Shown: positions 41,625-52,365, counted from the first letter of the stretch. The stretch: 64,000 bases of DNA from Tridacna crocea (GCA_943736015.1 OX031060.1:888001-952000); one strand, 5' to 3'. Translations and numbers: made by a program. Notes: generated from the sequence alone by a model not told the origin.

Positions 41625-42229
41625 TACAGGGTAGGCCAATAAAATGTTGCCACTTTATAATCGTACAAAAGTTTTGGAAATGAGAATTTATTCGAAAATT
41701 TTATTTACATAATTGAAACAGAAGTATCAAATTAACATTTGATTCCAAAGGTTTCTCAATTTGTCTCTTGTTTTCTGTACAGTTCAATATTTGATAGCAA
41801 TCCACACTCGTCTTCTTTGGATTACATCTGCAGCCTGCCTATATACTCTCCTGATCTTTCCCCCGCCGACAACTTCCAGTGTGGGTACCTGAAGGAGTGA
41901 GTGTACTACAACAACACACAGACCATTGAGGTCCTAAAGACCAACAGCTATCAGGAAATTCGGAGAATCCCTCCCGTGATGTGTGACAGTATCATCACAA
42001 ACTTCAACGTGCTTGTTGGAGATGTAATCCAGTGAAGAGGAGCATTGATTGAACATGTCACCAAATACTGAACTGAAAGAAAAACAAGGGACAAATTGTG
42101 AAACCTTTGGTGTCAAATTCTAATTTGATGTTTCTGTATCGGGTCTATAAATAAATTTTCGAGTAAGTTCTTAGTTCAAAAACTTGTGTACGATCAAAAA
42201 GTGGTAACATTTTATTGGCCCACCCTGTA
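41625..42229 (+). mobile_element. mariner-like deletion derivative, 601 bp
   Basis: Element 41627-42227 with about 45-bp terminal repeats (CAGGGTAGGCCAATAAAATG and complement), flanked by TA. Inside is a decayed transposase C-terminus on the plus strand (FQCGYLKE, stop, VYYNNTQTIEVLK). Only 18 bp (41607-41624) lie between exon 1 of the DUF1647-like gene and the flanking TA; 20 bp to the element itself. Confidence 0.9.
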
Positions 42230-42243
42230 AATTTCATTAGGAA

Positions 42244-42403
42244 ATGCCGGTGTAGTGCAAAAAAATGACCCCCATTACAAAATGACCCCCGGGTCATTTC
42301 TCGACGTAGAGGACCCGGGTCATTATTCTACATTCCTCTACGTCGAGAAATGACCGTGGGTCATTTTGTATAATGGGGGTAATTTCTCTGCATTACACCG
42401 GAA
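42244..42403. repeat. FB-E foldback element
   Basis: GCCGGTGTAGTGCAAAAAAA at left, CTCTGCATTACACCGG at right; inner GGGTCATTTCTCGACGTAGA mirrored. Confidence 0.87.
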
Positions 42404-42533
42404 AACTACATGTGTTGATGTATGTCTCTGACTGGCTAAAGACCTTTCAAAAGCAGTGTGACCAAAAAAACTCTTAATTAAATATTGCTTTGTTCGCTAA
42501 ACAGTTTTGCTATATCTATGATCTCTGAGACCA

Positions 42534-42712
42534 GAGCCCGTATTCACCAACCATTCTTGAGAGTACTCTTTGTCCTATACTTCATGACTTTCAAAATTTG
42601 AAAGTATCGCAATCAGCCAATCAGAAGCTGAGTTACTCTCAAACTTGGAGAACTCTTAAGAATAAGACTGAAAACGTTCTTAAGAATTGTTTGTGAATAT
42701 TTACTAGGGTTT
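42534..42712. repeat. FB-D foldback element
   Basis: CCCGTATTCACCAACCATTC to TTGTGAATATTTACTAGGG; centre less perfect (CAGCCAATCAGAAGC). Confidence 0.8.
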
Positions 42713-42880
42713 GTATTCACTAACCATCCTTATGAATGTTCTCGGTCCTATTGAAAGTTAAAAATAAACACCATTTGGTTTCTACCGATCAGATGAACAT
42801 TTTGTCACTGTCAAATCTATAAATTCTTGAGAACTGGACAAAGAAAAAATTCTTAAGAATGGATGTTGAAATACAGATCA
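42712..42880. repeat. FB-D foldback element, diverged
   Basis: Adjacent copy from GTTTGTATTCACTAACCATC to TTAAGAATGGATGTTGAAAT. Confidence 0.72.
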
Positions 42881-42883
42881 ACG

Positions 42884-43076
42884 GTCCGTATTCACTGGCC
42901 GTTTTTCAGAATATTCTTTGTCCTATTCTCCAACATTTTCTTCGTTGGAAAGAAACCCTACTTGTGATTGGCTAAACCATTTGGTTTAGCCAATCACAAG
43001 GATACACTCCAATGTAGGAAACCTAGAAGAACTAGACAGAGAATATTACTAAGGATTTTCGGTGAATACAGACCCA
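42884..43076. repeat. FB-D foldback element
   Basis: GTCCGTATTCACTGGCCGTT to GGTGAATACAGACCC with the perfect centre GATTGGCTAAACCATTTGGT. Confidence 0.85.
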
Positions 43077-43079
43077 GAT

Positions 43080-44014
43080 TGCCCGTTTGGTCTAGATTTA
43101 CAAGGAAAAAAATCAGAGTCGTCCCCAGCATAATGCTTCAGGAGTTAACTTATAATTGTCAAATAGTTTGAAAAAAAGTTTTATTTGTTGTAATTAAAAA
43201 AAAAACAACAACAACAGATTTCCATTGTCTCTATTATGTCCAAAATTTCGCAAACCGTTCAGCCTGATCCTGGAACTATATTGTCGGCACAACCACTTAA
43301 AAACGTCTTGTCAAGCCAAGTAGTACTTCGGTCACTTAGTGAAATGTAGCGATAAATCAAAGCGTCTAAATTAGCTGGAATTTAACGCAAACCCGGACAC
43401 CAAATTTACCGAAAATGATCTTCACAAACCGACATGATTTAAACAGTATAGTTTTTCCTTTCGTGAATCACAAACGTTTGTCTTAATGTTTATTCCGTCT
43501 TATTGAAACCCTTAGCTCTGTACAAAATGACAAATAGTTTAACTTGTCCAAATTGAAAGACGACAAAATTGTGACCAAAATTTTGGAATTCATTTTAGAA
43601 AGGGAAGAAAAAAGTGGTGGTTAACATCGTAAGAAATTTTTGAGGATCGTTTGAATTTAATTTGTGTACTTAAGGATAATATGTAAAGTGAATGAAATGG
43701 TCTTTTCGATCTCATATTTCGGATAAATCCTTTAATTTTTGCAATAATATGAAGGTTAATTTTATCAGCATATCCCATGCAAAAAAAAAAATAGTCTTTG
43801 AAGATCAGAGAGCAGACCGTTCCCTCTGTGCAGTCTGATCTTTATCCACGTTGTGCGCGAATTTTCTTTAAGTGTTGAGAAGCAAAGATGAATTTCATGA
43901 TTATTGATTGGTTGGATGTTTATTTTGACAAAAACTATAAACTATGAATATTGACAGGTAAATGCAGGCTCTCCGAACACAGATAGTAAACAGCACTGAG
44001 TACTAATGCCCCTC
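43080..44014. other. Non-coding stretch with repeat scraps
   Basis: FB-A fragment at 43525-43615 (AACTTGTCCAAATTGAAAGA) and FB-B fragment at 43795-43870 (CTGTGCAGTCTGATCTTTAT). No gene seen. Confidence 0.6.
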
Positions 44015-44191
44015 TACTTTTTACCAAACAACCAAATAATAGACTGGTCTATTTGGTTTGGGAAGGGTAGAAAACGTTGTGAGAAAAGGAGAAAATGCTG
44101 TTTACCAGCATTTTCTCCTTTTCTCACAATGTTTTCAAAAGACTTCTTTCTCAGGGTCGTTAAAAGCCTGAATTGTATGGTAAGGAGTTAA
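44015..44191 (-). repeat. FB-A copy with mirrored arm change
   Basis: Shortened left flank; palindrome 44069-44136 has GTGAGAAAAGG and CCTTTTCTCAC, so GGG to GAG is matched in the other arm. Confidence 0.9.
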
Positions 44192-44364
44192 ACCTTTCAT
44201 TCACAGCAAGTTTTAGACTGTTCCAAATTCAATACACCTGCAGGTGACAAGATAGAAAACATTGTTAGAAAAGGAGAAAATGCTGGTTACAAGCATTTTC
44301 TCCTTTTCTAACAATGTTTTCAAAAGCGTCGTTAAAAGGGGAGTGTTGTGTGGCAAAAGGTTAA
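44188..44364 (-). repeat. FB-A copy with mirrored arm change
   Basis: Shares TTAA with the previous copy; palindrome 44257-44318 has GTTAGAAAAGG and CCTTTTCTAAC in its two arms. Part of the flanks is deleted. Confidence 0.9.
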
Positions 44365-44735
44365 CCAAGCATTCTTAATTCTATATAAGTCTACTTCGAG
44401 ATCGAGTAAGTAATACACGCTCTGAGTGGCTAAACCATTTGGGTCCGTATTCACCTACGATTATTAAGAATATTCTTTGTCTTATTTTACAAAATTTATT
44501 ACATTCCAAAGAAACACAACCTCTGATAGGTTACACTTTCTGGTTTAGCCAATCAGAAGTTTAGTTTACTTTTAAGTGCAGAAAATTCTGAAGAGTTGTT
44601 AAAAATGGTTGGTAAATACGAACCCTGGTTTAAATGGTTTAGCCAATCAGAAGTTGCGTTTCTGTCAAATTTAGAGAATAATTGAGAATTAGTCTACGAA
44701 TGTTGTTAAGAACGTTAGGTGAATACGGAGGCATT
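44365..44735. repeat. FB-D element nested in FB-D element
   Basis: Outer copy 44365-44436 and 44636-44735; inner complete copy about 44437-44635. The inner one inserted at the central GGCTAAACCATTT of the outer palindrome. Confidence 0.8.
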
Positions 44736-44875
44736 ATTAGTTGTACAGTAAGGTGGCAGGGGACTTGGAAACTTGTTCACGGCTGTGGTAAATCAATGTC
44801 GCTCCGAGCCGAAGACCTGATTCACCACAGCAGTGAACGAGTTTCTAACTCCCCTGCCACTTGACCTTACAACAA
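44729..44875. repeat. Single-copy inverted repeat
   Basis: GTAAGGTGGCAGGGGACTTG pairs with AACTCCCCTGCCACTTGACC; arms about 60 bp with mismatches. Confidence 0.75.
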
Positions 44876-45049
44876 ATTTATTATACTGCAAAATTTAACC
44901 ATTCCAACGTTTGTTAAGCGAATTTTAACCAGTTTTTTTGTTTTAAAAAACGATTACGCTGACGAAGTAGAATTTCCCTTCTAAGTGCCCCAATTCAATG
45001 AACACTGACGCCACTGGGAGCTGACGTCACTAAAACCTTGTTAATACCA

Positions 45050-45233
45050 GCCAAAACGTGCAGTTTGGCGCATAATCTTGATGTTAATTTTGATTGACGC
45101 CGCCATTTTGGATGTTGTGTTGATAGTTTAGTCCACTCTCTTGCACTCCGGATCATTACATTTACCTCTGTAGTGGGCTCAGAAAGTAGCCCGTCATTAC
45201 GTCATATTTTTGTCACATGACCATAACTCAAAA
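45050..45233 (+). promoter_or_regulatory. Promoter-like segment
   Basis: GACGCCGCCATTTTGGAT (YY1-type) at about 45098-45115, ATTACGTCAT CRE-like at 45197, GTCACATGACC at 45213. Clustered motifs ahead of an ATG, but no downstream gene recognised. Confidence 0.3.
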
Positions 45234-45380
45234 TGGCTACACAAACGCCGGTAAAAGAAAGACCAATATCGATTGTTTCGTGTGCTGTTCAAACAGCATG
45301 GGACCAATCAAACTTAGTGATAGGAAACGAACAAAAGAGGGATTTTCTGAAAAGCCTAAATATCTTTAAAGGACGATAAC
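45234..45380 (+). CDS. Short ORF, 48 codons, possible first exon
   Basis: ATG in good context (AAAATGGC) opening MATQTPVKERPISIVSCAVQ, stop TAA at 45378. CCG/GTAAAA after codon 6 could be a donor. No family recognised; may be chance. Confidence 0.25.
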
Positions 45381-46090
45381 TTGATTTTTAATCGTACAAA
45401 CTTAGATCCAGCGGTGTGTCAAATCAGTTGTCATCATTCATGGGCGCAGCCATTTTTGTTAAAATCGGCGTAAGATTCTGAAAAGTGAAGAGGCTCGAAA
45501 AAATTAGTTCTATTTTATACAGGTAAATTCATCAGTTTGAACGCACCTATAATGTATCCAGAATCATATTTCCTTTGTCTAACTTACAATTTTACATATG
45601 AAACAGCTAAACAGTAACAAAACATCTTTTTCTCGGTTTGACAAGATTCTTGTCATTTAGCCCATCGCAGAGATGTATGTGAGGTAACGAACGACAACTC
45701 TGCTAGGAGATTGAGTTTAGTCATGTACAAGGGGCTCCCGAAAGGGAAACTGATTTTTGGTTTTGCCTGTGTTCATGATGTACTAATATATGTTCGGGTC
45801 ACATTATCCAATCAGATCGCAAGAATTTTTTTTGCAGCATAATAAATTATCCTGTCCTGTCTTTTGCAATCTAAAATTAAACATATCATAGCTTAGAAGT
45901 ATGTTCAGCATTGTGAAGAAGATTAAACTACTCTCTGTGCGGCCTGATCTCGATCTCCAGACTCTCCACCAAAGCTGGTATAAACATCTCTCTCCCCTTT
46001 TTCTACCATAACCATAGCTTATGTCTGTATACTCTTTGTTTACAAGTTTACTGTATTAAAGTTTGCTACAAAGTGCAACATCTTGTTGTT
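45381..46090. other. No gene seen
   Basis: Only an FB-B scrap near 45920-45965 (GTGCGGCCTGATCTCGATCT). Confidence 0.5.
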
Positions 46091-46310
46091 TAACCCTTTA
46101 GCAAACGACAAAACTTTGGACTCGACCAAATTGAAAGCATTATAGTAGACGACATATAAAATGTAGTTCGTAGTTGAAATAGTGATTTCTGTATTTGATT
46201 GAAATAGAAAACACTGAGAGAATACTCTATCGAACGACAAAATCTTGAAGAAGACCAAATTAGAGGCATTTGTAGACAACATAATTATCAAGTGTAGCTT
46301 AAATGGTGAT
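46091..46310 (-). repeat. FB-A-derived partial units leading into the tandem array
   Basis: TTAACCCTTTAGCAAACGAC start, then two rounds of AACGACAAAA...CAAATT(GA)AAGCATT flank followed by GTGATTTCTGT; a duplicated half element. Confidence 0.8.
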
Positions 46311-46850
46311 TTCTGTCATTGATAGGATAGAAAACATTGTGGGAAAAGCAAAAGATGCTGGTAAGTACAAGTAGTGACTTCTGTCATTGACAGGATAGAA
46401 AACATGGTGGGAAAAGCAGAAGATGCTGGTTGGTACAAATAGTGACTTCTGTCTTTGATTAGGACAGAAAACATTGTGGGAAAAGAAGAAAATGCTGGTT
46501 AGTACAAATAGCGACTTCTGTCTTTGATTAGGACAAAAAACATTGTGGAAAAAGCAGAAGATGCTGGTTAGTACAACTAGTGACTTCTGTCTTTGATTAG
46601 GACAGAAAACATTGTGGAAAAAGCAGAAGATGCTGGTTAGTACAACGAGTGACTTCTGTCATTGACAGGATAGAAAACATTGTGGGAAAAGCAGAAGATG
46701 CTGGTTAGTACAGTAAGTGACTTCTGTCATAGACAGGATAGAAAACATTGTGGGAAAAGCAGAAGATGCTGCTAAGTACAGATAGTGACTTCTGTCATAG
46801 ACAGGATAGAAAACATTGTAGGAAAAGCCGAACATGCTGGTTACTCGTAT
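46310..46850 (-). repeat. 68/69-bp tandem array from half of an FB-A palindrome, 8 units
   Basis: AAAACATTGTGGGAAAAGCA-type starts at 46331, 46399, 46468, 46537, 46606, 46674, 46742 and 46810: spacing 68, 69, 69, 69, 68, 68, 68. Each unit has one arm (to GATGCTGGT) and no second arm, followed by TAGTGACTTCTGTCATTGAC-like spacer. Confidence 0.96.
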
Positions 46851-46897
46851 ATGAGCCATGTTTTGAGTAAAGGGAGTTCAATGCATCTCTGTAGCCA

Positions 46898-47102
46898 GCA
46901 CCACACAATCCCTACTTTTGACGACCATGAGAAAGAAGAATTTAGAAAACATTGTGGGAAAAGGAGAAAATGCTGGTTACCAGCATTTTCTCCTTTTCCC
47001 ATAATGTTTCCTACCCTTCACCAAACGAATTTCAAATTTTCAGTCACTTTTATTTTGTCGTCTGCAAATGCTTAAATTCGACTTGGACAAACCTAAAATA
47101 TG
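46898..47102 (+). repeat. FB-A foldback element
   Basis: CACACAATCCCTACTTTTGA flank, palindrome 46946-47008, right end truncated near CTAAAATATG. Confidence 0.88.
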
Positions 47103-47157
47103 CACAGTATAAAAAGCAAGTCATCACAGGACTTTGATTCCATAAAATCCATTTTGT

Positions 47158-47388
47158 TTAACCCATAGGCTGCTGAGTAAAAGTATTAGGGACTCTGAGA
47201 CAAAAACCTTTTTGAAAACATTGTAGGAAAAGGAGAAAATGCTGGTAACCAGCATTTTCTCCTTTTCCCACAATGTTTTCTACCCTATTGAAGACATGTT
47301 CCATCATTTGAGCCACATTAGAATTGTCATCTGCAAATGCTTTCAATTTGGAATAGTCTAAAATTTTGTCGTTTGGTAAAAGGATAAA
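47158..47388 (+). repeat. FB-A foldback element with FB-B-like left end
   Basis: Starts TTAACCCATAGGCTGCTGAG, an FB-B terminal sequence, then FB-A palindrome 47213-47280 and right flank; a chimera. Confidence 0.82.
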
Positions 47389-47462
47389 AAAAGAATAGAA
47401 AACGTGGATAGGTGAACACGCTCTCATATTAAAATAACTGAAAAGTGTTTTCAAATGCCGTA

Positions 47463-47541
47463 TCGTCGGTTTACTTCAAAAACCTCGTAACTACAGCTTT
47501 TTTCAAGCCGTAGTTACGAGGTTTTTGAAGTAAACCGATGA
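47463..47541. repeat. FB-F hairpin, copy 2
   Basis: CGGTTTACTTCAAAAACCTC ... GAGGTTTTTGAAGTAAACCG, arms of about 34 bp almost perfectly complementary. Confidence 0.92.
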
Positions 47542-47822
47542 TTTCGTAAATGATACTCCATATCTTTGCAATTTATGTGGGAGTGCATCGTGCTGTGTAG
47601 CCTGCATGTTTAACTTACCTGTCTATGAATTAACTTAGCTCCTTCTGGAGAATATAAAATTTCACACGGATGTCAGTTCCTAACGTGCTACTCGTAGACA
47701 CGGAAAACTTATTATTGATACAGTAGCTTGGGTGGAGTGTTGGATACAAAGAGAGGAGAGTATTAACAAAGGAGATGCCGCCTACTGCTGCAAAGGTACT
47801 TTTTCTGTGCTATTTTTTTTTC

Positions 47823-48123
47823 TAACTCTGTACCAGATATTACGGCAATAATTTAGTATGTTCCAAATCGAAAGCATTAAGTCCTGCATTTTCTTCTTTT
47901 CCAACGATGTTTTCAAAAGGTTTCTTTTTCAGGGTCGCGAAAAACAGACGGCAAAATTAATGTGATTCAAAAATTGAAATTTGGTATGAGAGGGTAGAAA
48001 ACATTGTGGGAAAAGGAGAAAATGCTGGTTACCAGCATTTTCTCCTTTTCCCACGATGTTTTCAAAAGGTTTCTCTCTGAGGGTCGTGAAAAACCAGGGA
48101 TTTTTTTTTAGGAAAACGGTTAA
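47823..48123 (-). repeat. Two fused FB-A copies
   Basis: A truncated copy (47823-47940) runs into a second (palindrome 47996-48062), both ending with the CAGGGTCG(C/T)GAAAAA flank; right TTAA at 48120. Confidence 0.8.
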
Positions 48124-48269
48124 TTCTGTAACACCCACGCGTTAATAGATAGAATTATATGTATCAACGTTAGTATCGACTTCGAATCCTTTATATGTAG
48201 TTTAACTGATCATTTCCAGCCAATTGTTTGAAGGTAAAAAGTGCAAATTTGATCTTGTTCTCGCGACGG

Positions 48270-48430
48270 GGAAAACATAGATGTAAAAGTTACTGAACAG
48301 TGTGAATCCAAGCTCAGACTGGTCATTTTGTGTAGCCTGATCTTGATCTATTGTATCTGCAGAGGTGCATTTAAATTGACCATTTGCAGCCTCGGGGTCG
48401 GGGCGTTTATATATACTACTCAACATTTGC
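48270..48430. repeat. FB-B copy, partial
   Basis: AACAGTGTGAATCCAAGCTC and TGTAGCCTGATCTTGATCTA are decayed palindrome arms. Confidence 0.6.
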
Positions 48431-48637
48431 TAGGGATCACCATCTTATATTGAGCCGATATGTATGCGCGGCATGCATTTGGTATGGTTTTTCAGTACGT
48501 AATATTGCCTACTGATGATATAAACTATCTAAGGAAATGAGTATTTCTTAAGCAAAACTGAATTTATGTAACATATTCCTGTATTGAAGTATCGAATTGA
48601 TCCCTAGGAAACGCTGAGTAGTATATATGTAGTTCAC

Positions 48638-48829
48638 TTAACCCATAAAGCGCTGGAACCGACTTAACTTGTTTTTGTGGACTGTGTAGATCAAGATCAG
48701 ACTGTACAGAACGTGTAGTCTGATCTTGGATCCACACTGTCCACTACTTTGTTACATATTTTGGCCATAACAAAATGAAAATTCGGTATTGTGGATTCTT
48801 TATATAATCGTAGCAATCCATTATATTAA
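48638..48829. repeat. FB-B foldback element, full length
   Basis: TTAACCCATAAAGCGCTGG; palindrome 48685-48742; right TTAA shared with the following FB-A half. Confidence 0.88.
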
Positions 48830-48984
48830 CCCTTTCCCAAAACGACAACGTTTTAGACTAGTCTAGTTCAAATTGAAAGCACTTGCAGACGACAAAGTTA
48901 ATGTTACTCTAAAAACAAAATTTGTATCCAGCAGGGAAGAAAACATTGTGGGAAAAAGAGAAAATGCTGGTTACCAGCATTGAT
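48826..48984 (-). repeat. FB-A half element
   Basis: Left flank, left arm and loop (GGTTACCAGCATT) then abrupt change to other sequence leading into FB-B. Confidence 0.85.
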
Positions 48985-49239
48985 GAAATCTACTGTAACT
49001 CAAAAAGATTTTGCCTTAATCCTTATCTTTCTAAATAACTAAAATAAATTTTTGATCTTGATCTTTAAAACCCAACAGGATCTATTACTTTTTCAAAGTT
49101 ATGCTTTAGGGAATAATACCGGTATCTCCCTATCGGACAGTGTAGATCAAAGATCAGACTGTACGTTCTGTGCAGTCTGATCTTTATCTACACTGTCCGC
49201 AAAAGGTCAGTAAGTCTCGCTTAGCAGCCCAAGGGTTAA
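48985..49239. repeat. FB-B foldback element
   Basis: Palindrome 49138-49196 (TAGATCAAAGATCAGACTGT and complement); right end CGCTTAGCAGCCCAAGGGTTAA. The left end was lost in the fusion. Confidence 0.85.
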
Positions 49240-49339
49240 AGGCCTGACCAAATAGGTGCATGGAAGGGTATAGACCAAGATCATACTTAAAAATCTGTGT
49301 ACAACAGTGTAAGCTTGATTGCGAAGTCATAAAGTCAAA

Positions 49340-49640
49340 CATGGTTGGAAACCAGCATTTTCTCTCGTTTTTGTAATGATTTTTCCCGCTTTCAACGACA
49401 AATCTCAACATGTTAACTATGCATACTTTGAGCTGGTCTATCATTTGATTGCCTAGTTGTTATTATATAGCAGCTGTGTGAACAGCTTAATTCTGTAAAT
49501 AAAAAAGAAATACAATTTTATAGTCAGATAAGAAAATTATTTGCTGACAAAGGAACGTAAGTTAGATAATGGTGTTTGTCTCTGACAGGGTAGGAAACAC
49601 TTTAGAAGAATCAGAAAATGCTGTTTTCAAATGCACTCAT
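49340..49640. repeat. FB-A scraps, decayed
   Basis: GGTTGGAAACCAGCATTTTC at 49342 and GACAGGGTAGGAAACACTTT at 49586. No gene here. Confidence 0.5.
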
Positions 49641-49860
49641 CCACAAGGTTGTAAAAAACTGAAATAGTTTGGTATCAGTGATAGATGCTAAAAACCGTGA
49701 GGGATAGATGTTTTATTATGATAGACTTCGGAGGAGCGTTAATGTTTGTTTCTCAAAATAGACGAACTGCGGCTGTTGATTTATAAATGTGTTGAAATCT
49801 ACATCAAAGTTGGACCATGAAACATGTTCTTGCGCAGATACTCGAGATTTATGGCTCTTA

Positions 49861-50087
49861 TTAACTTTACCAGACGACAGAATTTTAGGTTTATCCAAAT
49901 CGAAAGCATTTGCATGCAGAAGGCAAAATAAAAGTGACTGAAAATTCGAACATTTGTTTTGGGAAGGGTGGAAAACATGCGAAAAGGGAAAATGCTGGTT
50001 ACCAGCATTTTCTCCTTTTCCCACAATGTTTCCTAAAGGCTTCTTTCACAGGGTCGTCAAAAGTAGGGATTGTGTGGTAATGGGTTC
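49861..50087 (-). repeat. FB-A foldback element
   Basis: TTAACTTTACCAGACGACAG left end; palindrome 49971-50032 with a small left-arm deletion; right end GGTAATGGGTTCA. Confidence 0.88.
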
Positions 50088-50299
50088 ATAAGGAAAAACA
50101 GTATACTAGTAGCTCATTTACCGTATTTTTTTTTTGACGACCACACTTGCACAGTACTGGTTAAATGATTGCATTTGAAATTAGAAGATTTGGCTCCGAT
50201 TCACGCCTTCAACCCGTTCTGAACTGTGCTTTGGCATCGAAACATAGACTGATACTCACTAGCTTAGCGGTAAAAACCCAGAAAAGATATTTAAGCCTT

Positions 50300-50440
50300 A
50301 CTTTATGAAAAGAACAGTACCTGGTAAGAGAGTCGATTCAGGTCAGCCTGCGCGGACCGTACAGACTGACCTGGCTCGAAGTTTCTTGCTAAATTGCTAA
50401 GGTTTCTTGCATGTAACAGGACTACTCTATCTCATGACGG
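50300..50440. repeat. FB-G copy
   Basis: CAGGTCAGCCTGCGCGGACC / ACAGACTGACCTGG hairpin. Confidence 0.55.
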
Positions 50441-50741
50441 TTGGGGTTTATTTTAATACAAAGCAGATCTACATCATGCAACGACTTGCGTTGTTTTATG
50501 CATTACAAAGATGCACTGAGATTCCTTTTGACAGACTGCCGGTAATTTGAAAATGAATTGTTGTGATATAATTGACAAAAAATTGTTTAAAGCAGAGAAA
50601 AATCAAATTTAAACAAACCAGAAAATTCATTTACTGGGTATTTTTCTAACCGCTGGATAAATGCCTGAAAATACACAGTAATTTAGATTCGAGGCGGTTC
50701 CCCTTCCCCCCCCCCCCCCCCCATCTAAAACAAAGCAAAGT

Positions 50742-50949
50742 TTAACCCTTGGGTTACTGGGTGGGCTTTTGTGGCCAGTGTAAATCAAAATCAGACTGCA
50801 CAGAACGTGCTGTCTGATCTTTGATCTACACTGTCCGATAAGGGGATATCATTTCCCCAAAGTAACTTTTGAAATAACAAATTCTGGATTTTTATTCTCG
50901 GTTTTGAAAATTCATTTCCACTTATTTAGTTTGATAGTATACTAGTTAA
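50742..50949. repeat. FB-B foldback element, full length
   Basis: TTAACCCTTGGGTTACTGGG; palindrome 50779-50831; right TTAA shared with the next FB-A copy. Confidence 0.9.
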
Positions 50950-51145
50950 CCCATTACCACACAATCCGTATACTTTGGGCGCCCTGAGAAAGAAGCCTTT
51001 AGAAAACATTATGGGAAAAGGAGAAAATGCTGGTAACCAGTATTTTTTCCTTTTCCCACAATGTTATCCACCCTTCCCAAAACAAATTTCAAATTTTCAT
51101 TTGATTTGGACAATTCTAAAATATTGTCGTTTGGTGAAGAGTTAA
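50946..51145 (+). repeat. FB-A foldback element
   Basis: TTAA ends; palindrome 51001-51064; a deletion removes the GTCTGCAAATGC block from the right flank. Confidence 0.9.
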
Positions 51146-51159
51146 GCAAGAGATGAGAG

Positions 51160-51389
51160 TTAACTCTTTCCCAAATAACAAAATTTTAGACAGGTCCAAA
51201 TTGATAGCATTTGCAGATGACAAAATAAACATAACTCAAAAATTGAAAATTGTTTCTGGCAGGATAGAAAACATCGTGGGAAAAGGAGAAAATGCTGGTT
51301 ACCAGCATTTTCTCCTTTTCCCGCAATGTTTTTAAAAACGCTTCTATCTCAGGGTCGTAAAAACCAGGGATTGTTTGGTAAAGGTTTAA
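51160..51389 (-). repeat. FB-A foldback element, full length
   Basis: TTAA ends; palindrome 51268-51331, arms GTGGGAAAAGG/CCTTTTCCCGC. Confidence 0.92.
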
Positions 51390-51813
51390 TCTACGTCTAA
51401 GAATAAACTTGGAATGGGTGTGTAGTGGTTGGTACAGGGCCAAAATCTCAAGAGTTTAAAATAAATTGGTTCCATCTGAAACCCTTAACGTATTTATTTT
51501 ACATTTTTTTACTCACACATAAAAACGGTTTTGTCAGATTTCTTGGACGGCGAATAATGAGGTACTAGTATATAAGACTTTTATTTTGTTGAGAAATGTT
51601 GAGAGTGTTTCCCAAATGATCAGACTACTCGAAAATGCGTCTGATCTTAGTATATATTATGTACTTCCCGCAACTTTCAGGGAGTTTTCTATCAGATAAT
51701 AAGGCCTAAATAACGGAACGAACTTCTCGAAAATCTAAATGGGCCATACTCTATGGGAAGGGGTATTTAGGCTTCTGTTTTAGGAAAAAAAGATTCGACC
51801 CATCCCAGCCTTT

Positions 51814-52042
51814 ATAACCCTTTGCTAAACAATCCCAGGTTTTTAGCATCCTTTATCAAGACCTTTTGAAAACATTGTGGAAAAAGGAGAAAATGCTGGT
51901 AACCAGCATTTTCTCCTTTTTCCACAATGTTTTCTACCCTGCTGGAAACAAATTTCAATTTTTGAGTAATGTTGTATTTCGTCGTCTGCAAGTGCTTTCA
52001 ATTTGGATCAGTTTAAAACTTTGCCGTTTGGTAAAGGGTTAA
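51814..52042 (+). repeat. FB-A foldback element with mirrored arm change
   Basis: Palindrome 51870-51932 has GTGGAAAAAGG and CCTTTTTCCAC, both arms changed identically; right TTAA intact. Confidence 0.92.
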
Positions 52043-52077
52043 ACAAAATAGATTTTATTGAAAGATGATTATCAGAT

Positions 52078-52278
52078 GTGCCGAGCCCCGGAATTGCACA
52101 GCCGGAAGTGTACAGGACTAGAGAACGAGCGTTGCAGGTTCGAATTTTCAGTTAAGCCAATTTTCTTCCCGAGAATTGATGACGGTCATTGCGACAGGAT
52201 TCAATCCCTTCTCACTGCCGATTGTTGGTTCGGCGATGGTTATGTGGGAAAGCAGCTAGTTGCCCGGGAAGTAACATA
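52078..52278 (+). repeat. tRNA-derived SINE, family 1
   Basis: B box AGGTTCGAATT and body GAATTGATGACGGTCATTGC to GGAAAGCAGCTAG, opposite orientation to the other three copies. Confidence 0.8.
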
Positions 52279-52365
52279 AAATCTAGGAAAAGCATTGGTA
52301 GGTTGGTCGTTTCGATTAAACTGAAATTATGTTGAAATCGACACTAAAAACAATCAATCGGTAAC

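Noticed and set aside
46310-46850. CRISPR-like array
   Set aside because: Units are contiguous 68/69-bp repeats without unique spacers, in a eukaryotic context, and derived from FB-A.
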